This document shows, piece by piece, positions 25,395-32,901 of a stretch of DNA of 64,000 bases (the stretch's first letter is position 1; each line of letters opens with the position of its first letter). A program made the position numbers and the translations under genes. This DNA comes from Bin87 sp034423575 (GTDB taxonomy: Bacteria > Chloroflexota > Dehalococcoidia > Lucifugimonadales > UBA3495), in assembly GCA_034423575.1 (NCBI GenBank), contig DAOUIF010000082.1:1-64000 (forward strand), written 5' to 3'. Under the pieces are notes generated by a model, which saw only the letters and a list, made by a program, of their open reading frames with translations, had not been told where the DNA came from and ran no database searches.

Positions 25395-27003
25395 CGGTTG
25401 CGCCGTCTAAATCTCCCTCTACCTCTGTGGAGTCGGGTTGAATTGAGGGGCCGCGGCCCCGCAGCCGGTCCAGGTCAAACTCCGCAAGCCGAGCCGCGTC
25501 CTGCCCGAAAAGCCGTTCCTCGATGTAGGGCAGAACGCCGTACTTCCAGATGCGCTTGATGGCAGCCTCGTCAAGCCCCGGTTTCATAAAGTAGCTGGGG
25601 CCGATGGCGGCATTGGGATCATCGCTCAGCATCCCGTTCGCCTTGTCAACCACATCGACAATCCACCCGATGCCGCCGGTGCCCAGATACCGTCTCAGCA
25701 AACCCTGGATAGGCCACTTGTCCGGGTGAAACTCCACGAAATAGAACCGCCGGCGCAGGGCCAGGTCCACCAGCGCAATGGAGCGGTCTGCGGTGTTCAT
25801 GGTGCCGATGATGTACAGGTTTCCGGGCAGGCTGAACTGTTCATTTCCTTCCGAATACTGAAGCTCTACGCCTTCATTGCGGTACTCCAGCAGGAAGTAC
25901 AGCTCACCGAAAACTTTGGCCAGATTGCCCCGGTTGATCTCGTCAATGATGAGGAAGTGCTTGGCACCGGATTCATCGCCCGAGGCGTTCTTGGCCGCCC
26001 GCAACAGCGGACCGTCCTGCAACCTGAAACCGGGCTGGCCGTCTACCAAGGCTGGACGATAGCCCTGCACAAAGTCCACGTAATCGTAGGACGGATGGAA
26101 CTGCACCGGCGTGACCCGGTCTTTGGAGCCGGCGATGTGCTCTGCCAGCTCTCGAGCGACGTAGGTTTTGCCCGTGCCCGGCGGCCCCTGAAAGATGACC
26201 TGCTTTTTGTCTTCCAACAGGGTGCTGATTTCCTCAAGGAAGTCAGAGGGCAGGTAGAGGTTTTCGGCGAGGGCGGGGAAGCTAATGACGAAATCAATTT
26301 CTTCCTCTGGCACGTTGCCATTCCCGTCTTTGGACGGTTGCCTTTCTTCCCACATTTCTTTGATGCCCGGCTCCCAGAAGTGGTTGAAGTTGCCGCGGGC
26401 GTCCGTTATGCCTTGTCGGATCTGCTGCAACCGCCGGTCAACATCTTTGATCGGCTCTTTGATGAAGCGGGCTAAATGCTCTGCATTAGCAATCTTGGTT
26501 TTGCCGTTTAGTCCAATCGTTTCAAATTCGTCCGGAAAGACGATGTGGAGCAACAGGTCTCTGATAATTCTTCCCGTATTTTGGTTGTTGACAAGGAGTG
26601 GGCTGGTATATTTCCTCGTGAACAGAAATTCCTTGAATCCCCACGGATCAGCGAGTAACCGGGCGTGTTGTTTGGATTCCAGATCCTTCCACTGCTCGGC
26701 AAATTCAATCTGAGTCCCCACCTGAAACGGGATGTGATTTTTGCCGGCGCCGATGTTGATGAACCCAAATTGCAGCCCATCGACGAGTTCTGTCGGGATA
26801 GCCACTGGTTTCTCAGACCATCCTAATACCTGTTCTATACGCTCTCGCTTGTTCCCCATGTTCAATAGAATCAATAAGTGAACGTACAGCACCTCTCCCA
26901 TCAGCTGATATGCGTCGGGGGATGCGCCTGCTAACTGGCGTCGCAGTTTTACGTCAAAATCATCGCCAGAAAAGTCCGGCTGGTCCAGGAAGTGATGGCG
27001 CAA
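25387..27003 (-). CDS. mcrB: McrB-type AAA+ GTPase, 5' end separated by a frameshift
   Basis: 538 residues in this frame, whose first possible start is a TTG at 27003. An N-terminal target-recognition region of about 240 residues precedes the AAA+ core. Walker A GPPGTGKT is at 273-280, Walker B is in FLIIDEINRGN, and GTMNTADRSIALVDLALRRRF carries sensor 1 and the arginine finger, all of the McrB type. The natural N-terminus lies upstream in another frame (MGSRRTG... to about RSDD at 27140-27055). The frames join if one T is restored near 27053. It is either a sequencing error or a damaged gene. The base composition around 26450-26900 is visibly richer in A and T than its neighbours, suggesting transfer. 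Confidence 0.85.
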   Translation of the reverse strand: MRHHFLDQPDFSGDDFDVKLRRQLAGASPDAYQLMGEVLYVHLLILLNMGNKRERIEQVLGWSEKPVAIPTELVDGLQFGFINIGAGKNHIPFQVGTQIEFAEQWKDLESKQHARLLADPWGFKEFLFTRKYTSPLLVNNQNTGRIIRDLLLHIVFPDEFETIGLNGKTKIANAEHLARFIKEPIKDVDRRLQQIRQGITDARGNFNHFWEPGIKEMWEERQPSKDGNGNVPEEEIDFVISFPALAENLYLPSDFLEEISTLLEDKKQVIFQGPPGTGKTYVARELAEHIAGSKDRVTPVQFHPSYDYVDFVQGYRPALVDGQPGFRLQDGPLLRAAKNASGDESGAKHFLIIDEINRGNLAKVFGELYFLLEYRNEGVELQYSEGNEQFSLPGNLYIIGTMNTADRSIALVDLALRRRFYFVEFHPDKWPIQGLLRRYLGTGGIGWIVDVVDKANGMLSDDPNAAIGPSYFMKPGLDEAAIKRIWKYGVLPYIEERLFGQDAARLAEFDLDRLRGRGPSIQPDSTEVEGDLDGATDA

Positions 27004-27049
27004 CTCACCAAGGTTATCCCGCGTCCAAATGGCTTTACCTGGCGTGAAC

Positions 27050-27140
27050 AGTGATCGTCAGACCTTAGCGCGCGCTCAACCCATGCCTGAGCCGCATCGT
27101 ACACCTTTTCTTCGCCGTTTCCGGTTCTTCTGCTACCCAT
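27050..27140 (-). pseudogene. mcrB: Frameshifted N-terminal fragment of McrB
   Basis: ATG 27140 opens a frame reading MGSRRTGNGEEKVYDAAQAW and on through VERALRSDD, then leaves the conserved sequence. The downstream frame resumes with SLFTPGKAIWTRDNLGEL and LRHHFLDQ. The DNA reads GACGATCACTGTTC, where GAT-TCA-CTG-TTC would give a continuous DSLF. Confidence 0.7.
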
Positions 27141-27167
27141 GATTCCCCCGAGTTGCCCTGCTGTAAA

Positions 27168-27413
27168 TTATGGGATGGAGACAATGGCCTCGACGGACAG
27201 CGTGCCATCGGGATAGTCCATGCGAATGCCGTCGGGCAGCGGACGCTCCTCGTCCTTGTAGATTTCCAGAACCACCGCAAAGGCGTCTTCTGCGTTGGCC
27301 AGGCACTCCGCGATGGTGTCGCCCTCGGTGATCAGTTCCGGCAGCAGTGGGGAGGTGACGGTGTATCCGCCTTCGGGCTGCGGCTCCAGGATGAGAGGTA
27401 TCCTTGCGATCAT
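27168..27413 (-). CDS. HicB-like (UPF0150) protein without a HicA partner
   Basis: 81 residues. The fold pattern of a HicB-type partial RNase H domain is clear: IPLILEPQPEGGYTV, then SPLLPELITEGDTIAECLANAEDA and a helix to the end. There is no DNA-binding C-terminal extension. In HicAB modules this protein neutralises the HicA mRNA interferase, but no HicA reading frame is visible on either side. It lies 27 bases before the mcrB start codon and could be an orphan antitoxin or a regulator of the island. Confidence 0.75.
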   Translation of the reverse strand: MIARIPLILEPQPEGGYTVTSPLLPELITEGDTIAECLANAEDAFAVVLEIYKDEERPLPDGIRMDYPDGTLSVEAIVSIP

Positions 27414-27461
27414 AATCGTCTCCCAGTGCTTCCGTTCAGTATAGCCAACCCTGATGGCCTT

Positions 27462-27968
27462 TCAGCCGGCTGGGGGATTGAAGGGTGGCATGGGTGGCGG
27501 CAAGTCTATGCTCCCGTCGGCAAGGGCTTCTTCTTCCGGGATGAGGAGGCGGTCGATGGTCCTCTGCTGCAAGGGAGTGGGGACAAAATCCTGGTTCGCT
27601 CCCCGTTCGCGCGCTTCCCACAATAGTGGTATTAGCGAATTGACGTCGGGAACCAGATCCGTTACCAGCGTCTCGCCCAACCAGTCCTCATAGTAGTTGT
27701 CGTGCAACTGGTCGGCGATGGCTTGCAAGTGCCGCATCTGCGGCTGCTGGAACTCATCGGCCAGCAAGCCGACAAGGTCCCGGCGCAAGTTGTGCGAGCG
27801 GTGCCGCCAATTCCGGTCTTCGGCGATTGCTTTCACCGCCTGGGCCACGGCGCCGGAAGCCTTGTCCGAAGCCTGCACCCGGTCGCCCATGGTGTACAGT
27901 TCGTAATTGGCCTGCTCCAACAGGCGCCGGCTGAGGTCGGTATGGCGGTTCGCTTGCGCAAGGGACAT
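27462..27968 (-). CDS. HEPN/PaREP1-like protein of unknown function
   Basis: 168 residues from ATG 27968. An upstream ATG at 28061 would add 31 residues rich in cysteine and proline and is not preferred. The N-terminal half is a helical bundle (RRLLEQANYELYTMGDRVQASDKASGAV and HRSHNLRRDLVGLL) resembling PaREP1/HEPN-like proteins, here with RSHN in place of a canonical RxxxxH. The C-terminus is proline-rich. Association with the McrBC and HicB-like genes suggests an accessory or defence role, but the family call is tentative. Confidence 0.5.
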   Translation of the reverse strand: MSLAQANRHTDLSRRLLEQANYELYTMGDRVQASDKASGAVAQAVKAIAEDRNWRHRSHNLRRDLVGLLADEFQQPQMRHLQAIADQLHDNYYEDWLGETLVTDLVPDVNSLIPLLWEARERGANQDFVPTPLQQRTIDRLLIPEEEALADGSIDLPPPMPPFNPPAG

Positions 27969-28119
27969 GATGGACAGGTCTCCCGGACACTCGCCAATAC
28001 AACGGCAGCATTGCTGCCTGGTTCGAGGGGTTGGCCCGTATATCATTGCACAATTTGACATTAAGCGGCGGCCAACCTCTCGCCAACGCGAGCGTCTTCA
28101 CGCCTCAGGCGAACGTCGG

Positions 28120-28148
28120 TTGTGTGTCACCCGGCGAAGCGGCATAAT
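28120..28148 (+). promoter_or_regulatory. Candidate promoter for pepA
   Basis: TTGTGT at 28120-28125 and CATAAT at 28143-28148 with a 17-base spacer, 46 bases before the pepA ATG. Confidence 0.5.
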
Positions 28149-28194
28149 CCGGCCAGCGAATGAAACGACAAAGCAGCCTCTCGGGAGGTGAACC

Positions 28195-29739
28195 ATGCCA
28201 ACGACGATTAACGTTGCCGCCGGCGACGCGACGAACTGCGAAACGCCGGCAATGGTCGTCAACCTGTTCCAGGGTGTAACCCGGCCGGGCGGCGGCACGG
28301 GCGCGGTGGATCGGGCGCTAGGTGGGGCGATTTCGCGGCTGATCGCCGACGGGGAGATCAGGGGCAAGCTGGGCGAATTTACGCTGATACACACCATGGA
28401 ACGCATACCGGCCAAGCGAGTGGTGGTGGCCGGGCTTGGCAAGTCGGGGGACTTTAACACGGCCGCCGTGCGTCGGGTGAGCGGAGACGTGGCCCGGTTC
28501 CTGCGCCGGAAGGGTATCGGCGAGTACGCGACCATCGCCCACGGCGCGGGGATCGGCGGCCTGAACGCGGTCGAGTCGGCCCAGGCCATTGCGGAGGGTA
28601 CCCTGCTGGGCCTTTATAAGTTTGACACCTATCGCAGCAATGGGAAGGGCACTGGCGGCGATCCCGATACTGATGGGGCGGATGGCGGCGTCAAATGCGT
28701 GACCATAGTGGAACGGGATGCAAGCGCCGTGGCCGATCTGGAAGCCGGCGTGTCCGTGGGTACAGTGCTGGCGGAATCGACGATGCTGGCGCGGGACCTG
28801 GTGAACCATCCGGCCAACGTGATGACTCCCACTAAAATGGCGGAGGCGGCCCGGGAAGTGGCAGAGTCCGTCGGCTTGGAACTGGACGTGATGGACCGGG
28901 ACCGGATGCGGGAGCATGGGATGGGGGCATTCCTGGGAGTGGCCCAGGGTAGCGAGGAACCGCCCAAGCTCATCGTGATGACCTACCGAGGCGACCCGGA
29001 CAACCCGAAGAACAACCTGGGGTTGGTGGGCAAGGGCATCACCTTCGACACCGGTGGCATCTCATTGAAGCCGGCGGCAAACATGGAGGCGATGAAGGGC
29101 GATATGGCTGGAGGGGCGTCGGTAATCGCCGCGATGAGCGCCATAGGGTTGCTGAAGCCGCGGATCAACGTCACCGGCCTCATCGCGGCCACGGAAAACA
29201 TGCCCGGAGGGAGGGCGCAACGCCCCGGCGACGTGGTGACCGCGATGAACGGCAAGACCATCGAGGTGATCAACACGGATGCCGAGGGCCGCTTGGTGCT
29301 GGCCGACGCACTGTGTTACGCCCGAAGCCTGGGGATCACTCGCCTGGTGGATGTGGCGACGCTTACCGGCGCCATCGTCGTGACGCTGGGCAAGGCCTGC
29401 ACCGGCATGATGGGTAACTCCAGCAAGTTGGCTAAGGACGTGGGCAGTGCGGGTGAGCGCAGCGGGGAACGATTCTGGGAACTGCCCATGCTCGAGGACT
29501 ACCGTGAGTTGATCCGCTCTGACGTGGCCGATATGAAGAACTCCGGCGGTCGGCAGGCCGGTTCTATTACCGCCGCGATGTTGCTGCGTGAGTTTGCGGA
29601 AGACGCGGATTGGATTCACCTGGACATAGCCGGCACGTCGACGGCTTCCAGCAACAAGGGACACCTGGTGAAGGGCGCCACCGGGGTGCCGACCCGCACT
29701 CTGGCCCAACTGGCCATGAACCTGGCGAATGGCGACTGA
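28195..29739 (+). CDS. pepA: Leucyl aminopeptidase (M17)
   Basis: 514 residues from ATG 28195, preceded by GGGAGGTG. The N-terminal regulatory domain spans about 1-190. The M17 catalytic domain carries VGKGITFDTGGISLKP near residue 278 (metal and catalytic Lys) and the family signature NTDAEGRLVL near residue 360. These zinc or manganese enzymes remove N-terminal residues, and some also bind DNA or cleave Cys-Gly. The gene diverges from the accessory island and is followed by the NHL-repeat gene. Confidence 0.95.
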   Translation: MPTTINVAAGDATNCETPAMVVNLFQGVTRPGGGTGAVDRALGGAISRLIADGEIRGKLGEFTLIHTMERIPAKRVVVAGLGKSGDFNTAAVRRVSGDVARFLRRKGIGEYATIAHGAGIGGLNAVESAQAIAEGTLLGLYKFDTYRSNGKGTGGDPDTDGADGGVKCVTIVERDASAVADLEAGVSVGTVLAESTMLARDLVNHPANVMTPTKMAEAAREVAESVGLELDVMDRDRMREHGMGAFLGVAQGSEEPPKLIVMTYRGDPDNPKNNLGLVGKGITFDTGGISLKPAANMEAMKGDMAGGASVIAAMSAIGLLKPRINVTGLIAATENMPGGRAQRPGDVVTAMNGKTIEVINTDAEGRLVLADALCYARSLGITRLVDVATLTGAIVVTLGKACTGMMGNSSKLAKDVGSAGERSGERFWELPMLEDYRELIRSDVADMKNSGGRQAGSITAAMLLREFAEDADWIHLDIAGTSTASSNKGHLVKGATGVPTRTLAQLAMNLANGD

Positions 29740-29796
29740 ATGAATGAGTTTAAATCATCGGCCCGGCGAAACGGACACGCGCAAAGGAGGTTCAGG

Positions 29797-30666
29797 ATGG
29801 CAACGGTAGGCAGCGGAGATTTCACCTACGAGGTCGTGAACGACTGGGCGAAAACGCCGGATGGATGGTCCATCGGGCAGGCGGAGCCGGCGTGCGATTC
29901 GCAGGACCGAGTGTACGTTTTCAACCGCGGCGATCACCCTCTGATGGTGTTCGACCGGGATGGGAATTTTCAGGGAGAGTGGGGCAGGGAGTACCTGACC
30001 GACGCGCACGGGATATACATCAGTGGTGAAGACCACATTTATCTTCCGGTGCGGGAGTCGCATGCCATCGTCAAGTGCACGCTGGATGGCAAGCCGCTGA
30101 TGACCATGGGCGTGTGGGATGCACCGTCGGATACGGGCGGTGCTCGGCCGGACGGAACCATGTGGAAGGCCGCCGGTCCATTCAATCGTTGCACGGACAT
30201 TGCGCTCGCGCCCAACGGCGACCTGTTTGTCTCGGACGGCTACGCCAATAGCCGCGTGCATAAATTCTCGCCCGACGGGAGGCTGCTGCACTCCTGGGGA
30301 CGGCCGGGCAAGCGGGGGCCCGGCGAGTTCCACATCCCCCATGGCATCTGGGTGCACTGGGACGGTCGGGTGATGGTCTGCGACCGTGAGAACAACCGCA
30401 TCCAGCTATTCACCGGCGACGGGGAGTACCTGGGAATGTGGACGGACCTGGCCCGGCCCTGCGACATCTTTGTCGACCATGACGGCATCGCCTACGTTGT
30501 CGAGTTGGACGCGTTCATGACCATCCTGAACATGGACGGTGAAGTGCTGGCCAAGGTGGATATCGGCGGGGCCGGCGGACACGCTGTGTGGGCCGATTCC
30601 CGAGGCGACCTCTACATCGGCCACAACCAGGAGGGGCGGAGGCTGGTGAAGCTGGTAAGACGGTAA
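29797..30666 (+). CDS. NHL/six-bladed beta-propeller repeat protein
   Basis: 289 residues from ATG 29797, with a strong AAAGGAGG. An ATG at 29740 is less likely. Repeated units such as DRVYVFNRGDHPLMVFDRDGN, GDLFVSDGYANSRVHKFSPDG and GRVMVCDRENNRIQLFTGDGE mark NHL blades, about five to six in all. No signal peptide is seen, so it is probably cytoplasmic. Proteins of this type include lyases and lactonases, and many are uncharacterised in Chloroflexota. The substrate cannot be told. Confidence 0.8.
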   Translation: MATVGSGDFTYEVVNDWAKTPDGWSIGQAEPACDSQDRVYVFNRGDHPLMVFDRDGNFQGEWGREYLTDAHGIYISGEDHIYLPVRESHAIVKCTLDGKPLMTMGVWDAPSDTGGARPDGTMWKAAGPFNRCTDIALAPNGDLFVSDGYANSRVHKFSPDGRLLHSWGRPGKRGPGEFHIPHGIWVHWDGRVMVCDRENNRIQLFTGDGEYLGMWTDLARPCDIFVDHDGIAYVVELDAFMTILNMDGEVLAKVDIGGAGGHAVWADSRGDLYIGHNQEGRRLVKLVRR

Positions 30667-30696
30667 CCCTAGTTTGAGGCGTCCGTCAGATCGGGC

Positions 30697-30719
30697 AGGG
30701 GCGAACAATTGTCGCCCCT
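30697..30719. terminator. Palindromic hairpin between convergent genes
   Basis: AGGGGCGA at 30697-30704 pairs with TCGCCCCT at 30712-30719 around a 7-base loop, between an NHL gene and the convergent unknown gene. It may be a bidirectional terminator or a dispersed palindrome. There is no long T run. Confidence 0.45.
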
Positions 30720-30751
30720 ACAAAGTTGCTGGCGGAACTGCCGGTTGGGCA

Positions 30752-31294
30752 TCAGGTAGTCGTTGCGGCGTTGAGCGCGTGGCCGGCCAGTTCGCGCAAG
30801 TCCACGCCGGCTAGTTTCTGACCCTGCACGCCCATTAGGCGGAGGGGTCGGCCGGGCCCGGTGATGCTGATGCGGTCGAGGACATCCTGCCAGGCGGCGA
30901 GGTAGTCGCAGGTGCCGCCGCCGTTGGGATCGTCGGCGCCCTCTACGCTCTCGCCGGGCGGGAGGCGGACCGCGGTTACGGCGCACGGATCCGCAGCGGC
31001 GGCCAGCATCATCACCGGAAGGTCATCCTCGGACAAGCCCGCTTGGCCCAGCAGGCCGCGCACGGTGGCGGATACCCCGTGCATGCCGAAGACAACGAGG
31101 TGGGCGAAGCTGGCGTCTCGTTTTTCGAACTCGGTGCGGTACCGGCGGAAGATATCGTGGGCTCCCGTGGCGTTGGGTTTGACGAGGAAGAGGGCCATCG
31201 CGGGGAATCCATCGGGCTCGATGGGTGTGGCGGCGAGGTCTTCGCGCCAGCGGAGCAGCTTTTCGTGGTCGTGTTGGTCGTAGTGATGGGACAT
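30752..31294 (-). CDS. Hypothetical protein, function not recognised
   Basis: 180 residues from ATG 31294, six bases after AGAGG. An ATG at 31300 adds two residues. The start is histidine-rich (MSHHYDQHDHEK). The middle has a strand-helix pattern (MALFLVKPN, FAHLVVFGMHGVSATVRGLL) and the protein ends in an alanine-rich helix. I recognise no domain or active-site motif. It lies in a minus-strand run with three VOC-fold genes, nine bases downstream of the nearest, and may share their transcript. Confidence 0.6.
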   Translation of the reverse strand: MSHHYDQHDHEKLLRWREDLAATPIEPDGFPAMALFLVKPNATGAHDIFRRYRTEFEKRDASFAHLVVFGMHGVSATVRGLLGQAGLSEDDLPVMMLAAAADPCAVTAVRLPPGESVEGADDPNGGGTCDYLAAWQDVLDRISITGPGRPLRLMGVQGQKLAGVDLRELAGHALNAATTT

Positions 31295-31303
31295 GATCAT
31301 CCT

Positions 31304-31774
31304 CTAATCGCCGTTGTACGCTTGGCGGAGCTGTTGCACATCGATCTTCACCATGGTGATGAGTTCGTTGAGCACGGCATTGGCCCGCGGACCCTCGCGC
31401 ATCATCTCAGCCAGGTCGGCGGGCACGATCTGCCAATGAACGCCGAACTTGTCCTGGATCCAGCCGCACTGGATCGGAGAGCCGTCTTTGGCCAGCGCGT
31501 CCCAATATTCATCGATCTCTTCCTGAGAGTAGCAATTCACGAGGAACGAAATAGCCGGTGTGAAATCATAGGCAGGAATGCCGTCGAAGGTAGTGAAGCG
31601 CTGGCCTTTGATCACCAGAGACACCAGGTGACTCCCGGCTCCCGGGCCTTCCGGAAGTTCGGTGTCGTCAATTATCCGCGAGTCCCTGAAGACCGAGGCA
31701 TAGAACTCCGCAGCCTCCCGCGCGCAGCCGTCCATCCACAGGAACGGAGTGACCTCCGGGGCATCGTTGGGCAT
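31304..31774 (-). CDS. PhnB-like VOC-fold protein
   Basis: 156 residues from ATG 31774, with GGAGG ten bases upstream. TPFLWMDGCAREAAEFYASVF, GSHLVSLVIKGQRFTTFDG and WDALAKDGSPIQCGWIQDKFGVHWQIVP are typical of the PhnB/3-demethylubiquinone-like (PF06983) branch of the vicinal oxygen chelate fold. Members are structurally clear but rarely have known reactions. It is upstream of the unknown 180-residue gene and downstream of two other VOC genes. Confidence 0.85.
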   Translation of the reverse strand: MPNDAPEVTPFLWMDGCAREAAEFYASVFRDSRIIDDTELPEGPGAGSHLVSLVIKGQRFTTFDGIPAYDFTPAISFLVNCYSQEEIDEYWDALAKDGSPIQCGWIQDKFGVHWQIVPADLAEMMREGPRANAVLNELITMVKIDVQQLRQAYNGD

Positions 31775-31796
31775 GGTGGGTCGTCCTCCGCGTCCA

Positions 31797-31814
31797 CGCA
31801 TCCGCATGGATGCG
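31797..31814. repeat. Short hairpin between VOC genes
   Basis: CGCATCC-GCAT-GGATGCG, a 7-base stem with a 4-base loop between two minus-strand genes. A similar ACGCATC/GATGCGT hairpin stands at 63908-63926. Function unknown. Confidence 0.4.
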
Positions 31815-31840
31815 AGTAGTTGCGGACCATTATGCCACGG

Positions 31841-32293
31841 TCAGCCGGCGTCGAACTGGACCAGGATGCCGTCCGGGTCATAAACGTAGAAACTGCTGAC
31901 GAGGCCCTCGGCGTTAGTCCACACGTCCATTGGAGCAGCCAAAGGCACGCCCTGGGATGAAAGGTTCTCCGCCAGCGCCCTGGGATCGGGAACGCTGAAC
32001 GAGATGTGGCTGATGCCTACTTGGTCCAGCTTAATGGGCGTTCCGTCGGGGTCCTCACCAGGGTGAGAAGTCATGGTCAGCGTGGGCTTGGCGCCGTCGG
32101 CATAGGCCAGTCGTACCTGGCGGCGGGTGGCCCGGCTGTGGGCGTACACATGAGGCAGGCCGCCGGTGGTGGTGTCCTGGATCACGTCGCTGACGATGGA
32201 CATCCCCAGCACGTCGCAGTAGAACTGCAACGACACGTCGAGGTCGCGCACGCAAATGGCGATATGGGACACAACCGAAGCGTTCATGGGCAT
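31841..32293 (-). CDS. VOC-family (glyoxalase/dioxygenase fold) protein, copy A
   Basis: 150 residues with AGGAG eight bases before the ATG. VSHIAICVRDLDVSLQFYCDVLGM opens the first beta-alpha-beta-beta-beta module and ISHISFSVPDPRALAENL the second. YDPDGILVQF supplies the usual C-terminal metal-ligand strand. Members isomerise, cleave or open rings using a divalent metal, and the substrate is unknown. The neighbouring gene at 32365-32823 encodes a close relative, about two-thirds identical by eye, so this is a tandem duplication. Confidence 0.85.
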   Translation of the reverse strand: MPMNASVVSHIAICVRDLDVSLQFYCDVLGMSIVSDVIQDTTTGGLPHVYAHSRATRRQVRLAYADGAKPTLTMTSHPGEDPDGTPIKLDQVGISHISFSVPDPRALAENLSSQGVPLAAPMDVWTNAEGLVSSFYVYDPDGILVQFDAG

Positions 32294-32364
32294 GGTGGAT
32301 ACTCCTGTTCGGTGGCGGCCGGTTGGCGGCCCGGCCGGGATGCGGTGCGGAGGCCGAACGAGGT

Positions 32365-32823
32365 TCAGCCTCCGCCGCTGTCGAACTGGACCAGGATGCC
32401 GTCGGGGTCGTAGACGAAGATGCTGGAGACCTCGCCGTTGGCGTTCGTGAAGCCATCCATGGGGCCGGCCAATTCGACTCCGGCGGCGATCAAATCATCG
32501 GCCAGTGCCTTGACGTCGGGCACCGAAAACGAGATGTGGCTGATGCCCACCTGGTCGAGCTTGATGGCCGAGCCATCGGAATCGTCGCCCGGATGGCTGG
32601 TCATGACCAGGGTGGGAACGGCTCCGTCGCCGTAGGACAGGATGGCTTGGCGACGGGTGGAACGGTCGTGGGCATAGACGTGGGGCAGGCCACCGGTGGA
32701 AGTATCCTGGACGCGGTCGACGGTCACAGTCATTCCCAGGATGTCACGGTAGAACTTGAGGGATTCGTCCAGGTCACGGACGCAGACGGCGATGTGGGAA
32801 ACGCCGGAAGAATTCATGGCCAT
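32365..32823 (-). CDS. VOC-family (glyoxalase/dioxygenase fold) protein, copy B
   Basis: 152 residues, AGGAGG seven bases before the ATG. The two VOC modules are the same as in copy A (VSHIAVCVRDLDESLKFYRDILGM, ISHISFSVPDVKALADDL, YDPDGILVQFDSG). GGLPHVYAH and MTSHPG are shared by both copies and may mark the substrate pocket. The two genes lie 71 bases apart on the same strand and are likely co-transcribed. Both copies look intact, so heteromeric or divergent roles are possible. Confidence 0.85.
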   Translation of the reverse strand: MAMNSSGVSHIAVCVRDLDESLKFYRDILGMTVTVDRVQDTSTGGLPHVYAHDRSTRRQAILSYGDGAVPTLVMTSHPGDDSDGSAIKLDQVGISHISFSVPDVKALADDLIAAGVELAGPMDGFTNANGEVSSIFVYDPDGILVQFDSGGG

Positions 32824-32901
32824 GGCGGGGCCTCCTGAGCCGGGGTGCAGCGCATGGGTATCAACAATCCAGCGTAATGCTACTGCCGCGACCGGGGGAT
32901 G

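Noticed and set aside
27065..27280. HicA partner for the HicB-like gene
   Set aside because: The minus-strand frame here is an antiparallel or shifted shadow of hicB and mcrB. It lacks the HicA double-stranded-RNA-binding fold and its catalytic His.
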